A stretch of 36,469 nucleotides of DNA from Paenibacillus cremeus (lineage in GTDB: Bacteria; Bacillota; Bacilli; Paenibacillales; NBRC-103111), in NCBI RefSeq assembly GCF_007786445.1, contig NZ_VNJI01000067.1, positions 1 to 36,469 on the forward strand, written 5' to 3'. A model generated the notes under the pieces. That model was not told the origin of the DNA. It ran no database searches and saw only the letters and a list, made by a program, of their open reading frames with translations. The position numbers and the translations under genes were made by a program. Shown here in pieces: positions 7,824 through 15,220 of the stretch. How positions within the stretch are numbered: the first letter of the stretch is position 1; each line of letters begins with the position of its first letter.

Positions 7824-8702
7824 ATGAATCGTTTGAAGGAGAATGTCACCGGCTATGTGCTCTTAGCTCCTGCTTTAATTATGCTCGGCCTGTTTGTCAT
7901 CATTCCGATCATTTACAGCTTCGGGCTCAGCTTCTACTCATGGGACATGCTGCGGCCTAATCCAACATTTGTCGGCTTAGATAATTACAGCCGGCTGCTT
8001 TCTGATGAAGAGTTTTACCTGACGCTCAAGCGCACGTTATTATATGCCCTCATGACCGTGCCGGCTTCCATGCTGCTAGGGCTCATCTTTGCACTGCTGT
8101 TAGACAAAGGAGCCAAAGCATGGCTGCTGGCTTACCGCTCGGTCTTTTTTGCACCGATGGTGACGTCGGCCGTGGCCATCTCCGTCGTCTGGATGTGGAT
8201 TTACCATCCGGACCACGGCTTGATGAATGCGATCTTAAAGCCGCTTGGCATCGGACCGTTCCGCTGGTTGAACGACGAGCACACCTCGCTCGTTTCTCTT
8301 GCGATCATGTCCATTTGGAAATCGTCGGGATACTGCGTCATTTTGTATCTGGCCGGCTTGCAGTCGATCGACCCGCATGTGGAGGAGGCTGCGCGGATGG
8401 ATGGCGCGAACGGATGGCACATTGTCCGCCACATCAAAGTTCCTTTGCTGGGACCGATGACCCTGCTGATGCTGATTTTGCAAACGATCGAGCAATTCCA
8501 GACGTTTACTCAAGTCAATGTGATGACGCAGGGAGGGCCAGCCCAAAGCACGGAATTGCTCGTCGTTCAATTGTATCACTACGCTTTTGAAATGTTCCAA
8601 ATGGGGTATGCTTCAGCGATTGCGATTACCGTCTTCATCATTATTTTGGCGCTGACTTTGCTTCAGATGGCAGTCGTGGGGCGTCGGGTGCATTATCAAT
8701 AA
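7824..8702 (+). CDS. ABC transporter permease, UgpA/MalF type
   Basis: 292-residue inner-membrane permease with about six helices, starting GYVLLAPALIMLGLFVIIP. The EAA docking loop is EEAARMDGANGWHIVRHIKV. The segment after it, ending near TQGGPAQSTELL, matches the TxGGPxxxTE pattern of UgpA-like permeases. AAGGAGG lies about 5 nt before the ATG. It is the first gene of a four-gene transport and enzyme unit followed by a ROK regulator. By family and by the downstream UgpB-like and UgpQ-like genes, the likely cargo is glycerol-3-phosphate or a glycerophosphodiester. Related sugar permeases look alike, so the substrate rests on context. Confidence 0.88.
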   Translation: MNRLKENVTGYVLLAPALIMLGLFVIIPIIYSFGLSFYSWDMLRPNPTFVGLDNYSRLLSDEEFYLTLKRTLLYALMTVPASMLLGLIFALLLDKGAKAWLLAYRSVFFAPMVTSAVAISVVWMWIYHPDHGLMNAILKPLGIGPFRWLNDEHTSLVSLAIMSIWKSSGYCVILYLAGLQSIDPHVEEAARMDGANGWHIVRHIKVPLLGPMTLLMLILQTIEQFQTFTQVNVMTQGGPAQSTELLVVQLYHYAFEMFQMGYASAIAITVFIIILALTLLQMAVVGRRVHYQ

Positions 8703-8726
8703 TTTCGCTGGAAGGAGATGAAAGAC

Positions 8727-9653
8727 ATGGCCGTGGATTTGAAAAGGACCGTACCCGCAGCCACAAGCATCGAGCATCGAAAAAGCAAGCCTAAGCCGAA
8801 CGGGAGCCTTATACATCCTCGTATGACAGCAGCGAAGGTTGGCGGTGAAGTCCTGAGGCATGCTGTGTTGATCTTGGCCTCGGTGATCATGATTCTGCCG
8901 TTCCTCTGGATGATTCTTTCTTCCTTCAAGCCGGGAGACGAGATTTTTACCTCCAGCTTTTTCGCCCTGCCAAGTCATTGGGTCTGGAAAAACTATGTGA
9001 CGGCTTGGCATGCAGCACCGTTCGGCCGATTCTTTTTAAACAGCTTGATCATTGCGATTGGAGTTGTGGTGGGCCAGATCTTGACCTGCTCGTTCGCCGC
9101 ATATGCGCTGACTTGGGTGAATCTATGGGGACGAAAATTTTGGTTCCTGTTCATCATTGCCACGACGATGATTCCGTTCGAATCGACGATCATCCCTTCG
9201 TATTTGGTCGTTAAGCAGCTCGGCTGGATGAACTCCTATGCAGGTCTGATCGCACCTGGGATCACGAGCGTCTTCGGCATTTTCCTGCTGCGCCAGTTTT
9301 TCCTGACGGTTCCCCGCGAGCTGTTCGAGGCTGCGCGAATGGACGGCTGTACGCACTTTGGCATGCTGTTTCGCGTTATTTTGCCCCTATCCAAGACGGT
9401 TTTGGCAACGATGAGCTTGTTTGCTTTCCTGCATGCCTGGAACAGCTATTTGTGGCCGCTTATGATTACCAATAGCACCGACATGCGAACCGTGCAAATC
9501 GGTTTGAGGTACATGATCAATGTGGAGCTGGGCACCCAATGGCCGTCCCTGATGGCGGCTTCGACGTTGATCATCCTTCCGGTGCTGATCGTTTTCTTAT
9601 TACTGCAAAAATATTTTATCCGCGGGGTCATGCAGTCCGGCATTAAAGCTTAA
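8727..9653 (+). CDS. ABC transporter permease, UgpE/MalG type
   Basis: 308 residues. A basic cytoplasmic N-terminus of about 45 residues, longer than usual, precedes about six membrane helices. The EAA loop is FEAARMDGCTHFGMLFRVIL and the protein ends LLQKYFIRGVMQSGIKA, the standard MalG-family tail. GAAGGAGAT at 8711-8719 favours the ATG at 8727; an ATG at 8718 overlaps that ribosome site. It pairs with the UgpA-like permease 24 nt upstream. No ATPase gene is in the operon, so a shared ATPase such as MsmX is needed. Confidence 0.88.
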   Translation: MAVDLKRTVPAATSIEHRKSKPKPNGSLIHPRMTAAKVGGEVLRHAVLILASVIMILPFLWMILSSFKPGDEIFTSSFFALPSHWVWKNYVTAWHAAPFGRFFLNSLIIAIGVVVGQILTCSFAAYALTWVNLWGRKFWFLFIIATTMIPFESTIIPSYLVVKQLGWMNSYAGLIAPGITSVFGIFLLRQFFLTVPRELFEAARMDGCTHFGMLFRVILPLSKTVLATMSLFAFLHAWNSYLWPLMITNSTDMRTVQIGLRYMINVELGTQWPSLMAASTLIILPVLIVFLLLQKYFIRGVMQSGIKA

Positions 9654-9709
9654 TTCTGGACGTTGAACCCGTACCAATATAACCAACCTTTGGAGGAGAG
9701 AAAGAAACC

Positions 9710-11017
9710 ATGAAAAAAGCATCTTTCGCATTGTTGGCTCTCATGATGGCAGTAACATCCGGCTGCGGCGCATCGAAAACCACAACGGACTCCGCACCGG
9801 CAGCTAGTACAGCATCGAACGCATCGACCAGCCCTGCCCCTGAAAAAGATATCACCCTGACCTTCTGGTCCACAACGCAGGATTTATATGCCGATATGAC
9901 GAAGAAGTTCGAAGCGCAGAACCCTCATATTAAAATCAAGGCCGATTTCATGGGCGACTACGATGCGATGGAGCAAAAGGTGCTCGCCGCCGTCGTGGCC
10001 GGCAATCTGCCGAATGTGGTTCAGCTGGGCCAGCGGTACGGTATTCCCCAGGTAGCGGACAGCGGTAAGCTCATTCCAATTGAGCAGTTTATGACCGATC
10101 AGGAGAAGCAGGATGTGTATCCGGCGCTCTGGGATCGATTCCGCTACAAGGACAAGCTTTGGACGATCCCGTTCAACAGCAGTACTCCTGTTTTATACTA
10201 TAACAAGACGATGCTGGATAAAGCCGGGTTAAAAGCACCTAGCAGCTGGGACGAGCTGGTAGCCGCTGCCAAGAAACTGACGCAAGATACGAACGGCGAT
10301 GGCAAATCCGATGTTTGGGGCTTTAGCTCGGCCACGGATACTCCATGGTACTTCCAAGCGCTCGTATGGGATCGAGGCGGTGCTTTCCTGGATCCAAGCG
10401 GCAAGCCGACGGTGAACAGCAAAGCAGTGGTCGATACGCTGAAGGGTTATCAGGACTTGGTCAATGTCGAGAAAGCGATGGCTCCGAACCAGCATAAGAC
10501 GGCCGGTGAAGACTTTACTGCAGGTAAGCTGGCCATGATGTTCTGGTCGGGCTCCTCGCTCAAAAGCTTCCAGAAGCAAGTCGGCGACAAGTTCGAGATT
10601 GGTGTAGCCTTCCTGCCGAGCATTCAGTCGCGCAATGTGCCGATCGGCGGCAACAGCTTAGGGATTTTCAAATCCGACAAGGACACCGAGGCTGCAGCTT
10701 GGAAGTTCGTGCAATTTTTAACGAATGCCGAGAATGCCGCTCAGACCAGTATGACGTCCGGCTACGCACCCATCCGGAAGACGGCTGCGGATCAGCCGCA
10801 ATTTAAAGATCTTCTCGGTAAGGACCCGTTGTTTAAAACGATTATGGAGCAAAACCAATATTTGAAGGCCAACGGCATTAGTCCTGCCGACGCCGTCATC
10901 TGGAACGGACTGGTCACCGCTCAGGAGAAGGTCGAGGGCGATCCCATGGCCGATCCGAAAGCACTGCTGGATAAGCTGCAGGCCGATGTAGAGAGCTATC
11001 TCAAAGGATACAAATAA
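9710..11017 (+). CDS. Extracellular solute-binding lipoprotein, UgpB type
   Basis: 435 residues. The signal peptide ends in the lipobox TSGC with Cys19 as lipidation site, followed by an Ala/Ser/Thr-rich tether to about residue 45. The mature protein is a family 1 binding protein. The stretch FNSSTPVLYYNKTMLDKAG and the C-terminal TSGYAPIRKTA closely match UgpB, where these regions line the ligand site. ATG at 9710 follows GGAGGAGAG. Position after UgpA/UgpE-like permeases and before a glycerophosphodiesterase supports glycerol-3-phosphate or glycerophosphodiester capture. The substrate call is inference; the fold is secure. Confidence 0.88.
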   Translation: MKKASFALLALMMAVTSGCGASKTTTDSAPAASTASNASTSPAPEKDITLTFWSTTQDLYADMTKKFEAQNPHIKIKADFMGDYDAMEQKVLAAVVAGNLPNVVQLGQRYGIPQVADSGKLIPIEQFMTDQEKQDVYPALWDRFRYKDKLWTIPFNSSTPVLYYNKTMLDKAGLKAPSSWDELVAAAKKLTQDTNGDGKSDVWGFSSATDTPWYFQALVWDRGGAFLDPSGKPTVNSKAVVDTLKGYQDLVNVEKAMAPNQHKTAGEDFTAGKLAMMFWSGSSLKSFQKQVGDKFEIGVAFLPSIQSRNVPIGGNSLGIFKSDKDTEAAAWKFVQFLTNAENAAQTSMTSGYAPIRKTAADQPQFKDLLGKDPLFKTIMEQNQYLKANGISPADAVIWNGLVTAQEKVEGDPMADPKALLDKLQADVESYLKGYK

Positions 11018-11032
11018 GGAGGCGATGGCTGT

Positions 11033-11767
11033 ATGTTTATGAACCTGGCGCATCGAGGCGCATCGGAATATGCTCCGGAGAACACGTTAGCCGCATTCTA
11101 CAAAGGGGTAGAAATGGGAGCGAACGGGATCGAAACGGATTTGCGTTTATCCAAGGATGGAACGGTTATTTTATTCCATGATCATGACTTAAACCGGACG
11201 ACCAATGGCAGCGGCGCCCCGCGTGACTACGATTGGAGCGAGCTGGTGGAGCTGGATGCCGGCTCCTGGTTCTCCCCGGCGTATGCCGGAGAACGGCTCG
11301 TGACGTTCGAGGAATTTTTGCACCATTTTGGCAGGAAGGAGCTGCATTTCGCTTTAGAGCTGAAGGATCAGCAAGTAGAGCAGAAAATGCTGGACTTAAT
11401 TCATCAATATCGTGTGTGGGAGAAAGTAACGGTCACTTCCTTCAGCTTCGATAATTTGGTTGCCGTTCGGAAGCTGGACACCGCGATTCGCATTGGCCAC
11501 TTGATTCGAAAGATCGACGTGGCTGCGCTAGACAAGCTGGAAGAGCTGGGAGCGCAGCAAGTATGCCCGAGTGCTGAATTACTAACGCCCGAGGATGTTG
11601 CGCTGGCCAAATCAAGAGGGTTTGAAGTCCGGGCCTGGGGCGCTTTCACCGTCGAGCTGATGGATCATGTGCTGGCGTGCGGGGTAGATGGAACAACGAT
11701 TAATTTTCCCGATAAATTAACCGCGCGATTGAACGAACGGGCACATGGTGCATCGTCGCCCGTCTGA
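11033..11767 (+). CDS. Glycerophosphodiester phosphodiesterase, UgpQ type
   Basis: 244 residues, normal for cytoplasmic GDPD enzymes, which cleave glycerophosphodiesters to glycerol-3-phosphate and an alcohol. Catalytic landmarks are AHRG (His7, Arg8), PENT (Glu17, Asn18), GIETDLRLSKDG with the metal-binding Glu/Asp, and FHDHDLNRTTNG with the second catalytic His. There is no signal peptide, so the enzyme acts after uptake. It follows the binding-protein gene by 15 nt with AAGGAGG at 11016-11022. Linkage to UgpA/E/B-like genes reproduces the ugp layout without an ATPase gene. Confidence 0.92.
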   Translation: MFMNLAHRGASEYAPENTLAAFYKGVEMGANGIETDLRLSKDGTVILFHDHDLNRTTNGSGAPRDYDWSELVELDAGSWFSPAYAGERLVTFEEFLHHFGRKELHFALELKDQQVEQKMLDLIHQYRVWEKVTVTSFSFDNLVAVRKLDTAIRIGHLIRKIDVAALDKLEELGAQQVCPSAELLTPEDVALAKSRGFEVRAWGAFTVELMDHVLACGVDGTTINFPDKLTARLNERAHGASSPV

Positions 11768-11796
11768 TAGAATGCAATAGAGGAGGGCAGCCCATC

Positions 11797-12942
11797 GTGA
11801 ACGCCGATTACAACAGCTTCCAATGGATGAAGCTGAACAACCAGCGAAAGGTGTTGGAGCTGCTTCATTATGAGGCTGCGATCTCCCGGGTAGAGATCGC
11901 TCGCAGAACCCAGCTGACCAAGCAAACGGTCACCAATCTGGTGAATGAATGTCTGGAAAAGCAATGGGTCGAAGAGGTACATACACAGCCGATGACAGGG
12001 TCCGGCCGCCCGCCGGTGCTGCTCCGACTGCGTCGAGAGAAGCTTCTGGCGATCGGCATCGAAGTAACCGGACGCTACATTGCCGGTGTCTTGATGAATT
12101 ATGACGCCGTGCTGCTGCATCAAGAGAAGCTAGAGCACAACGGCCCGACGGCAAATGACATCTTGCTGGGCAAAATCGAGCGGATCATCGCACGCTTGCT
12201 TGCCCATGTGCCGGATTCGCTGCGGCTGCTAGGAATTGGTTTCGGCGTTCAGGGACTGGTCGATTCCGACACCGGCACCGTCCAGCATTCTCCTTACGTA
12301 GGCCTATTTGCTTTCCACATGGCCCAATGGGCGCAGGCGCGGTACGGTCTTCCCGTTCGAGTAGACAATAACGTGCGGGCTTTTGCCAACGGAGAAATTT
12401 GGCTGCGCAACGACCGCTCGCTTCAGGATACGCTATGTATTTATTTGGATGAGGCGGTCGGTGGCGCCTTGCTGCTTGAAGGGAGAATGTACACAGGAGC
12501 GAACAGCCAGGCTGGCGAGATTGGACATATGAAGATCCAAGACCGTGGCAACGGCTGCCGCTGTGGTCAATATGGCTGCTTGGAAGCCCACATTTCGATC
12601 GAAGCCATTACTAAGGCGCTGAGCCGATCTACCTTTGAAGAGGTGCAGAGTCTGCTGGCAGAGGCGAACAGGGATGCGGTTTCCATATTGGTGAAAGCAG
12701 GCAGCTGGCTAGGCACAGCGCTCGGCAATACAGCCAACCTGCTGAATCCGTCCAAAATTATTATCGGAGGGCAGCTCACCGAAGCGGCGCGCTGGTTTAT
12801 GCCGGCCTGTGAAGACACGTTTGCCCGAACGGTCATTCCAAGCTCGCATACGAACATGGAATTAAGCGATTATACGCGCAATAACTGCAGCATCGGTGCG
12901 GGCACATTGGTATTTCAGCATTGGATGAGTTACCCGAATTAA
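11797..12942 (+). CDS. ROK-family transcriptional regulator (NagC/XylR type)
   Basis: 381 residues. An N-terminal winged helix-turn-helix (about 15-70, with RVEIARRTQLTKQTVTNLVN) precedes a sugar-kinase-fold ROK domain. The domain carries the zinc motif CRCGQYGCLEAH and the preceding GANSQAGEIGHM. The HTH marks it as a regulator, not a kinase. The start is GTG with AGGAGGGC upstream. It lies 29 nt after the glycerophosphodiesterase stop, so it is probably co-transcribed and may control the operon through the AT-rich dyad at 7751-7767. A ROK protein tied to a Ugp-like operon is unusual, since ROK effectors are normally sugars or sugar phosphates. Confidence 0.9.
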   Translation: MNADYNSFQWMKLNNQRKVLELLHYEAAISRVEIARRTQLTKQTVTNLVNECLEKQWVEEVHTQPMTGSGRPPVLLRLRREKLLAIGIEVTGRYIAGVLMNYDAVLLHQEKLEHNGPTANDILLGKIERIIARLLAHVPDSLRLLGIGFGVQGLVDSDTGTVQHSPYVGLFAFHMAQWAQARYGLPVRVDNNVRAFANGEIWLRNDRSLQDTLCIYLDEAVGGALLLEGRMYTGANSQAGEIGHMKIQDRGNGCRCGQYGCLEAHISIEAITKALSRSTFEEVQSLLAEANRDAVSILVKAGSWLGTALGNTANLLNPSKIIIGGQLTEAARWFMPACEDTFARTVIPSSHTNMELSDYTRNNCSIGAGTLVFQHWMSYPN

Positions 12943-13024
12943 ATCACGATTACGCTTGCGTTCATGATTAATGAGCTGCGCGGGCGACTCTTCCACTGAC
13001 GATTCGCCATCGATGAAGGCATTT

Positions 13025-13057
13025 AAACACGCTCCCTAGTGGATCGTGTTTATTTTT
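13025..13057 (+). terminator. Terminator after the ROK gene
   Basis: AAACACG at 13025-13031 pairs with CGTGTTT at 13045-13051, followed by ATTTTT. It overlaps the stop codon of the convergent gene on the minus strand. The minus-strand side lacks a good T-run, so it mainly serves the plus strand. Confidence 0.65.
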
Positions 13058-13517
13058 CTGCAGGTGGATGTTTCAATGTCTCCCAAATATTCTCCACGCT
13101 CTCATCATCCCAAAGGATGACCCAATATTGCTTTATCCCTGCACGTTGAAGAGCCGCGGTTCTTCGATTCCCATCTCTTACGGATAAAACGCCGTTAATA
13201 TGCTGGATGATGGGAGGCGGGGCGTCCCAATGTACACGAAACATCCGCTCAAAGCTCCCCACCTTGTACTCCCAATGCTCCACGGAGGAATAGTACTCCA
13301 TATTGGGCTCATTTTCGGGGCCGTGGCAGCGCTGTAACCGATCCACATCGACTAGAATGGGGCCCAGCCAATGTCGTTTTTGCTTCAATAAGCCTTCGGA
13401 GAAGGCTGGATTTTTGCCAGCAGCGTTTAAATATAGATGCACCCACTCTTCGATTTGACCGCGAGCGGCGAATGCTTTGGCTTCTGCACACGTAAATTCA
13501 AGCTCTTCAGAATTCAT
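13050..13517 (-). CDS. Small protein with ParB/sulfiredoxin-like fold, unknown role
   Basis: 155 residues, soluble. The recognisable part is near the C-terminus: a beta strand then DGNRRTAALQRAG, the Asp-Gly-Asn-Arg-Arg loop and helix typical of ParB/Srx-type nucleotide-binding folds. Upstream, PILVDVDRLQRC resembles the first strand of that fold. ParB proper would also have a DNA-binding domain, which is absent. Two ATGs are possible; AAGGAGG is only 2 nt from the first (13526) and 11 nt from the second (13517), so I prefer the second. It is a single gene facing away from the next one. I do not recognise a specific function. Confidence 0.65.
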   Translation of the reverse strand: MNSEELEFTCAEAKAFAARGQIEEWVHLYLNAAGKNPAFSEGLLKQKRHWLGPILVDVDRLQRCHGPENEPNMEYYSSVEHWEYKVGSFERMFRVHWDAPPPIIQHINGVLSVRDGNRRTAALQRAGIKQYWVILWDDESVENIWETLKHPPAEK

Positions 13518-13556
13518 GACTTTCATTGCCTCCTTAATAATGCTTCACACTTCATT

Positions 13557-13572
13557 ATTTTACCAGTTGGTA
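13557..13572 (-). promoter_or_regulatory. Promoter and palindrome for the ParB-like gene
   Basis: On the minus strand TGG-TAAAAT forms an extended -10 (hexamer 13562-13557). It overlaps TACCA-GT-TGGTA at 13561-13572, a perfect 5-bp-arm palindrome. A repressor bound there would cover the -10. The regulator is unknown. Confidence 0.4.
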
Positions 13573-13645
13573 GGAAGCTGAGGTGGTAAAATTTAGCTAT
13601 AGCCAATTTTTCAAGCCTCCTCACTTTTAGTCACGACTTGTACAT

Positions 13646-13673
13646 GGTTTTGTAAAACCGGGGTTGATATAAT
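13646..13673 (+). promoter_or_regulatory. Promoter with palindrome for the DUF3817 gene
   Basis: TGA-TATAAT gives a perfect -10 at 13668-13673 with an extended TG. Where the -35 should be, GGTTTT-GT-AAAACC (13646-13659) is a perfect 14-bp palindrome. The extended -10 may compensate for a poor -35, and the palindrome is a good operator candidate. Confidence 0.5.
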
Positions 13674-13703
13674 AGAGGAAACTGGGGAGAATGAGGTAGA
13701 CGG

Positions 13704-13985
13704 ATGCTGAAGACACCGATCGGACGATTGCGTTTTGTTGGATTTCTCGAAGGTCTTTCCTTCTTAATTTTGCTGGGAATTGCGATGCCGCTCAAGTATA
13801 TCGCCGGAATTCCACAGGCCGTCTTTGTGGTGGGGATGCTTCACGGAGCATTGTTTTCGTTGTATCTCATCGCGATCGGCCATGCCTGGTACAAGCGCAA
13901 GCTTACTTTTGGAAGCTCGTTGCTGGCCTTTATTTGCGCCTTTCTGCCCTTTGGACCGTTTGTGCTCGATAGGAAATTTCGCTGA
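13704..13985 (+). CDS. DUF3817 small integral membrane protein
   Basis: 93 residues with three hydrophobic segments, about 10-28, 37-57 and 68-85. The N-terminal LRFVGFLEGLSFLILLGIAMPLK and the central GMLHGALFSLYL match the DUF3817 family (B. subtilis YdzA-like). The family has no established biochemical role. A GAGAATGAGG stretch precedes the start. The gene is monocistronic, with its own strong promoter and a terminator 28 nt downstream. Confidence 0.85.
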   Translation: MLKTPIGRLRFVGFLEGLSFLILLGIAMPLKYIAGIPQAVFVVGMLHGALFSLYLIAIGHAWYKRKLTFGSSLLAFICAFLPFGPFVLDRKFR

Positions 13986-14012
13986 TTTACCGCGTAAGAA
14001 CAACAGAGAAAG

Positions 14013-14044
14013 GCTGCCGTCCTTGATGGTGAGCAGCTTTTTTT
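14013..14044 (+). terminator. Terminator after the DUF3817 gene
   Basis: GCTGC at 14013-14017 pairs with GCAGC at 14033-14037, with partial inner pairing, followed by a seven-T run. Confidence 0.75.
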
Positions 14045-14109
14045 ATTCGGCCCAACTCTATGCTAAAATTTACCTTGTAATCCATCTCTCTGATACAGGA
14101 GTTTCGACT

Positions 14110-14862
14110 ATGCAGTCACGTGGATCTTTTTTAAGGCAAATCGAGCTGAAGCGGCACCAGATTCCCTCCTTCGATAGCTATCCTTTTGATCTGAAGGTCA
14201 TTCAAAACTTCACCAAGCTGGAGCTCCATCCCAAAGTAACCTACATCGTCGGCGAAAATGGAATGGGAAAATCCACTCTCATGGAGGCCATTGCCGTGGC
14301 GTGGGGATTTAATCCAGAGGGCGGCACGATCAACTTTTCCTTTTCGACCCGATCGACGCATTCCAGCTTGCACGAATATATGCAATTAATCCGAGGACCG
14401 CATCGGCCTAGAGACGGGTTCTTCTTCCGAGCTGAAAGCTACTATAATCTCGCTACGAATATCGATGAGATGGATAGTGAGCCTTCTTTTGGGCCACCGA
14501 TTAAGGATTCTTATGGCGGTAAATCATTGCATGAGCAGTCGCATGGCGAGTCGTTCTTTTCTGCGTTTATTCATCGGTTTGGAGGGCGGGGCTTGTATAT
14601 TTTGGATGAGCCGGAGGCGGCCTTGTCACCCTTCCGTCAAATGGCCATACTGGCCCGCATTCATGAGCTGGTTCAGCAAAACTCCCAGTTTATTATTTCT
14701 ACCCACTCCCCGATTCTGATGGCGTATCCGGACTCGATTATTTATAACTTAACTTCGGATGGAATGGAGATTAGGGCGCTTGAGGAAACGGATCACTACA
14801 TCATTATGAAGCAGTTTCTGAATAACAAAGACAACATGCTCAGGCAGTTGTTTGAACAATGA
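14110..14862 (+). CDS. AAA-family ATPase, ABC-like, YheA/OLD-like fold
   Basis: 250-residue cytoplasmic ATPase. Walker A is GENGMGKST at 48-56, Walker B is LYILDEPEAALS at about 162-173, and the switch region is IISTHSPILMAYP at about 195. The core lacks the canonical LSGGQ signature; SHGESFFSAF sits where the signature helix should be, as in stand-alone AAA_21-type ATPases predicted to bind nucleic acid or a partner protein. CAGGAG at 14096-14101 lies 8 nt before the ATG at 14110, so upstream in-frame starts that overlap the previous gene are rejected. There is no transport partner. Biological role unknown. Confidence 0.75.
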   Translation: MQSRGSFLRQIELKRHQIPSFDSYPFDLKVIQNFTKLELHPKVTYIVGENGMGKSTLMEAIAVAWGFNPEGGTINFSFSTRSTHSSLHEYMQLIRGPHRPRDGFFFRAESYYNLATNIDEMDSEPSFGPPIKDSYGGKSLHEQSHGESFFSAFIHRFGGRGLYILDEPEAALSPFRQMAILARIHELVQQNSQFIISTHSPILMAYPDSIIYNLTSDGMEIRALEETDHYIIMKQFLNNKDNMLRQLFEQ

Positions 14863-14948
14863 ACCTATCTCCTAGGGGAGGAGTAAACGAGAATGAAAGC
14901 ACTGAGATTACGACCTTTTGTTTCGTCTGGTCCAGACTACCCGCTCGC

Positions 14949-15074
14949 TGTTCGGATCGGGTAGCCGTCATGAAGAACGGCGTGATTCAAGAGATGGGCG
15001 ATGCCTCAGCGATCTTGTTTGAGCCGCAAGCGGAATATACGCGAGCGCTGCTGAAGGCCGCAGCTTATCCTTGA
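14949..15074 (+). pseudogene. Relic of a peptide/nickel ABC transporter ATPase (C-terminal tail)
   Basis: The frame ending at 15074 reads DRVAVMKNGVIQEMG and then EPQAEYTRALLKAA, the standard C-terminal end of DppD/OppF-type ATPases. That end normally follows Walker B and the H-loop, but here the upstream sequence is unrelated and no Walker motifs are found. About 42 residues survive. The reading frame can be extended back to an ATG at 14859 overlapping the preceding stop, but the first roughly 30 residues resemble nothing. This is best read as the scar of a deletion that removed an oligopeptide transporter operon. Confidence 0.7.
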
Positions 15075-15102
15075 GCAGCGAGTAGCTACATAGATGAAGT
15101 GA

Positions 15103-15126
15103 AAAGCCGCAGCTGCGGCTTTTTCT
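15103..15126 (+). terminator. Palindromic terminator after the ABC relic
   Basis: AAAGCCGC-AGCT-GCGGCTTT is a perfect palindrome ending in TTTTTC. It probably belonged to the lost transporter operon, and it shields the kinase gene from upstream transcription. Confidence 0.85.
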
Positions 15127-15147
15127 TCTTATTAATAATATTTTCTT

Positions 15148-15178
15148 TAGACAAATTTTATCTTCGGTGGGTTATGAT
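15148..15178 (+). promoter_or_regulatory. Possible promoter of the kinase gene
   Basis: TAGACA at 15148-15153 and TATGAT at 15173-15178 are 19 nt apart. Both hexamers are decent but the spacing is 1-2 nt long. Nothing better is visible in the 15127-15220 gap. Confidence 0.3.
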
Positions 15179-15220
15179 AAAATGGGATGTTCCGACTACT
15201 ATTAAGCGTAGGTGAGAAGG

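Noticed and set aside
14859..15074. Intact 71-residue gene overlapping the AAA ATPase stop
   Set aside because: Only the last 42 or so residues resemble a family, and they are the tail of a much larger ATPase, so it is listed as a relic.
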